20,691 nucleotides of DNA from Methanomicrobiaceae archaeon (GTDB lineage Archaea; Halobacteriota; Methanomicrobia; Methanomicrobiales; Methanomicrobiaceae), in contig DAOVRB010000002.1 of NCBI GenBank assembly GCA_030628325.1, forward strand, positions 1 through 20,691, read 5' to 3'. A model generated the notes under the pieces. That model was not told the DNA's origin, made no database searches, and saw nothing but the letters and a program-made list of their open reading frames with translations. The position numbers were made by a program, and so were the translations under genes. Shown here piece after piece: positions 19,937-20,691 of this stretch. How positions within the stretch are numbered: position 1 is the stretch's first letter; every line of letters begins with the position of its first letter.

Positions 19937-20691
19937 AACGGATCACCTCCTGACAAACTATTGTTGAATTTCATTGCATGATATGAACACCCGCCACAGA
20001 TGGGATTGTACTGACAGGTTCCACATGTTCCATTTTCATTTTCAGCTATATGTATTCTGCATTCTGATTTAGCCAAATCTTTGATATCATGGGTTTTCAA
20101 GTTACCAAGTGGAGGTATCAATCCATAGAAATACGGACATGGATATACATCACCATTAGGAGCAACATTGATCAGACCCTTCGCAGCACCGCATTTTTTA
20201 GCAAAGTCCTGCATTTCATACCCAAGTTTGGATAGGAGCACTGCATCATATGGCCGCTCCATGAGCCAAATCTTGAGGTTTGGGTATTCAGTTTGTTTTT
20301 TTATTAGCTCTAATACCAGCCTATCTTTTTGCTCATTCGTAATGTCTATATCAGGGGTGCCATTACCTGCATAGATCATATTATACCGGCAGAACTTATA
20401 GACGCCCAGCTCATAAGCATAATCAACCATATCAAGGAATGAAGAATAATTATCTTTCGTAGTGACTGCCCGGAGGCTAATTTCAAAGTCAAAGTCCATA
20501 CATAACCTAAGCATCGAATCAACGGTTTCAAACGTACCGCCACCCATGACCTTTGAATATAAATTATCAATCCCACTGATGCCAATTCCTATACGGGTAG
20601 CCCCAATATCAGCCAGCCGCTGGATCCGATCTTCATTCAACAGCAGGCCATTAGTACCAAGTACCGTATCCAGCCCCTTTTCTTTGGCATA
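19897..20691 (-). CDS. Radical SAM/SPASM enzyme (rSAM1), C-terminal part
   Basis: These are residues 91-354 of the gene that begins at 411; residues 91-137 are encoded in both terminal copies. The second half of the barrel contains GISGID, typical of the family's 'SxDG' strand. The FCRYN and IWLMERPYD segments (about 190-195 and 231-239) are shared with rSAM2. A full SPASM domain follows, with C257, C275 (PNGDVYPCPY), C301, C313, C316, C322, C325 (CGGC) and C343 (GDPFC), enough for two auxiliary 4Fe-4S clusters. SPASM enzymes such as AlbA, PqqE and anSME act on peptides or proteins. It overlaps the PP-loop gene by 40 bases. Confidence 0.9.
   Translation of the reverse strand, partial: YAKEKGLDTVLGTNGLLLNEDRIQRLADIGATRIGIGISGIDNLYSKVMGGGTFETVDSMLRLCMDFDFEISLRAVTTKDNYSSFLDMVDYAYELGVYKFCRYNMIYAGNGTPDIDITNEQKDRLVLELIKKQTEYPNLKIWLMERPYDAVLLSKLGYEMQDFAKKCGAAKGLINVAPNGDVYPCPYFYGLIPPLGNLKTHDIKDLAKSECRIHIAENENGTCGTCQYNPICGGCSYHAMKFNNSLSGGDPFCPLLNPMIPVMI
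20551..20691. repeat. Terminal direct repeat (right copy)
   Basis: Identical to bases 1-141; see the left copy. One of the two should be removed when the circle is closed. Confidence 0.95.

Overview
The window looks like one complete circular archaeal virus or virus-like element from a metagenome. The first and last 141 bases are identical, so the contig closes on itself and the unit length is 20,550 bp. An archaeal host is suggested by Shine-Dalgarno sites matching GGAGGTGATC, TATA-type promoters without bacterial -35/-10 boxes, an AbrB-type regulator, many N-glycosylation sequons in exported proteins, and three short two-helix membrane proteins resembling major capsid proteins (MCPs) of spindle-shaped (fusellovirus-like) viruses. 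Radical SAM richness and the Shine-Dalgarno use fit a methanogen or methane-oxidising relative, but the sequence does not fix the host.

Layout: every gene except the integrase lies on the minus strand, so reading runs from high to low coordinates. (1) Early/replication block, 12728 down to 6700: about a dozen mostly small genes (membrane proteins, several CxxC zinc-ribbon proteins), a ParB-family protein, a noncoding repeat region (8182-8534), an HUH rolling-circle Rep and a 55-residue AbrB regulator. (2) Virion block, from a clear promoter at about 6665 down to 2302: MCP1, its larger paralog MCP2, small membrane and soluble proteins, a P-loop ATPase and another membrane protein. (3) Radical SAM cassette, 2285 down through the contig ends to 19370: three radical SAM enzymes, a 40-residue peptide between two of them, and a PP-loop-like protein. 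(4) Second virion block, 19367 down to 14018: an 883-residue low-complexity protein, a third MCP-like protein, a signal-peptide glycoprotein, small membrane proteins and a DUF192 protein. (5) A plus-strand tyrosine integrase (13132-14031), preceded by a structured intergenic region with strong inverted repeats and a perfect palindrome just before its start.

Many neighbours overlap by ATGA, TGATG or a few tens of bases, so blocks 2-4 look like one co-transcribed, translationally coupled unit of about 13 kb. The most notable feature is the radical SAM cassette embedded between structural genes. The virus probably makes or modifies a peptide, or chemically modifies a virion or host component. 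The 40-residue product is the best precursor candidate, but this is inference. Family assignments come from motifs read by eye; no database search was possible.
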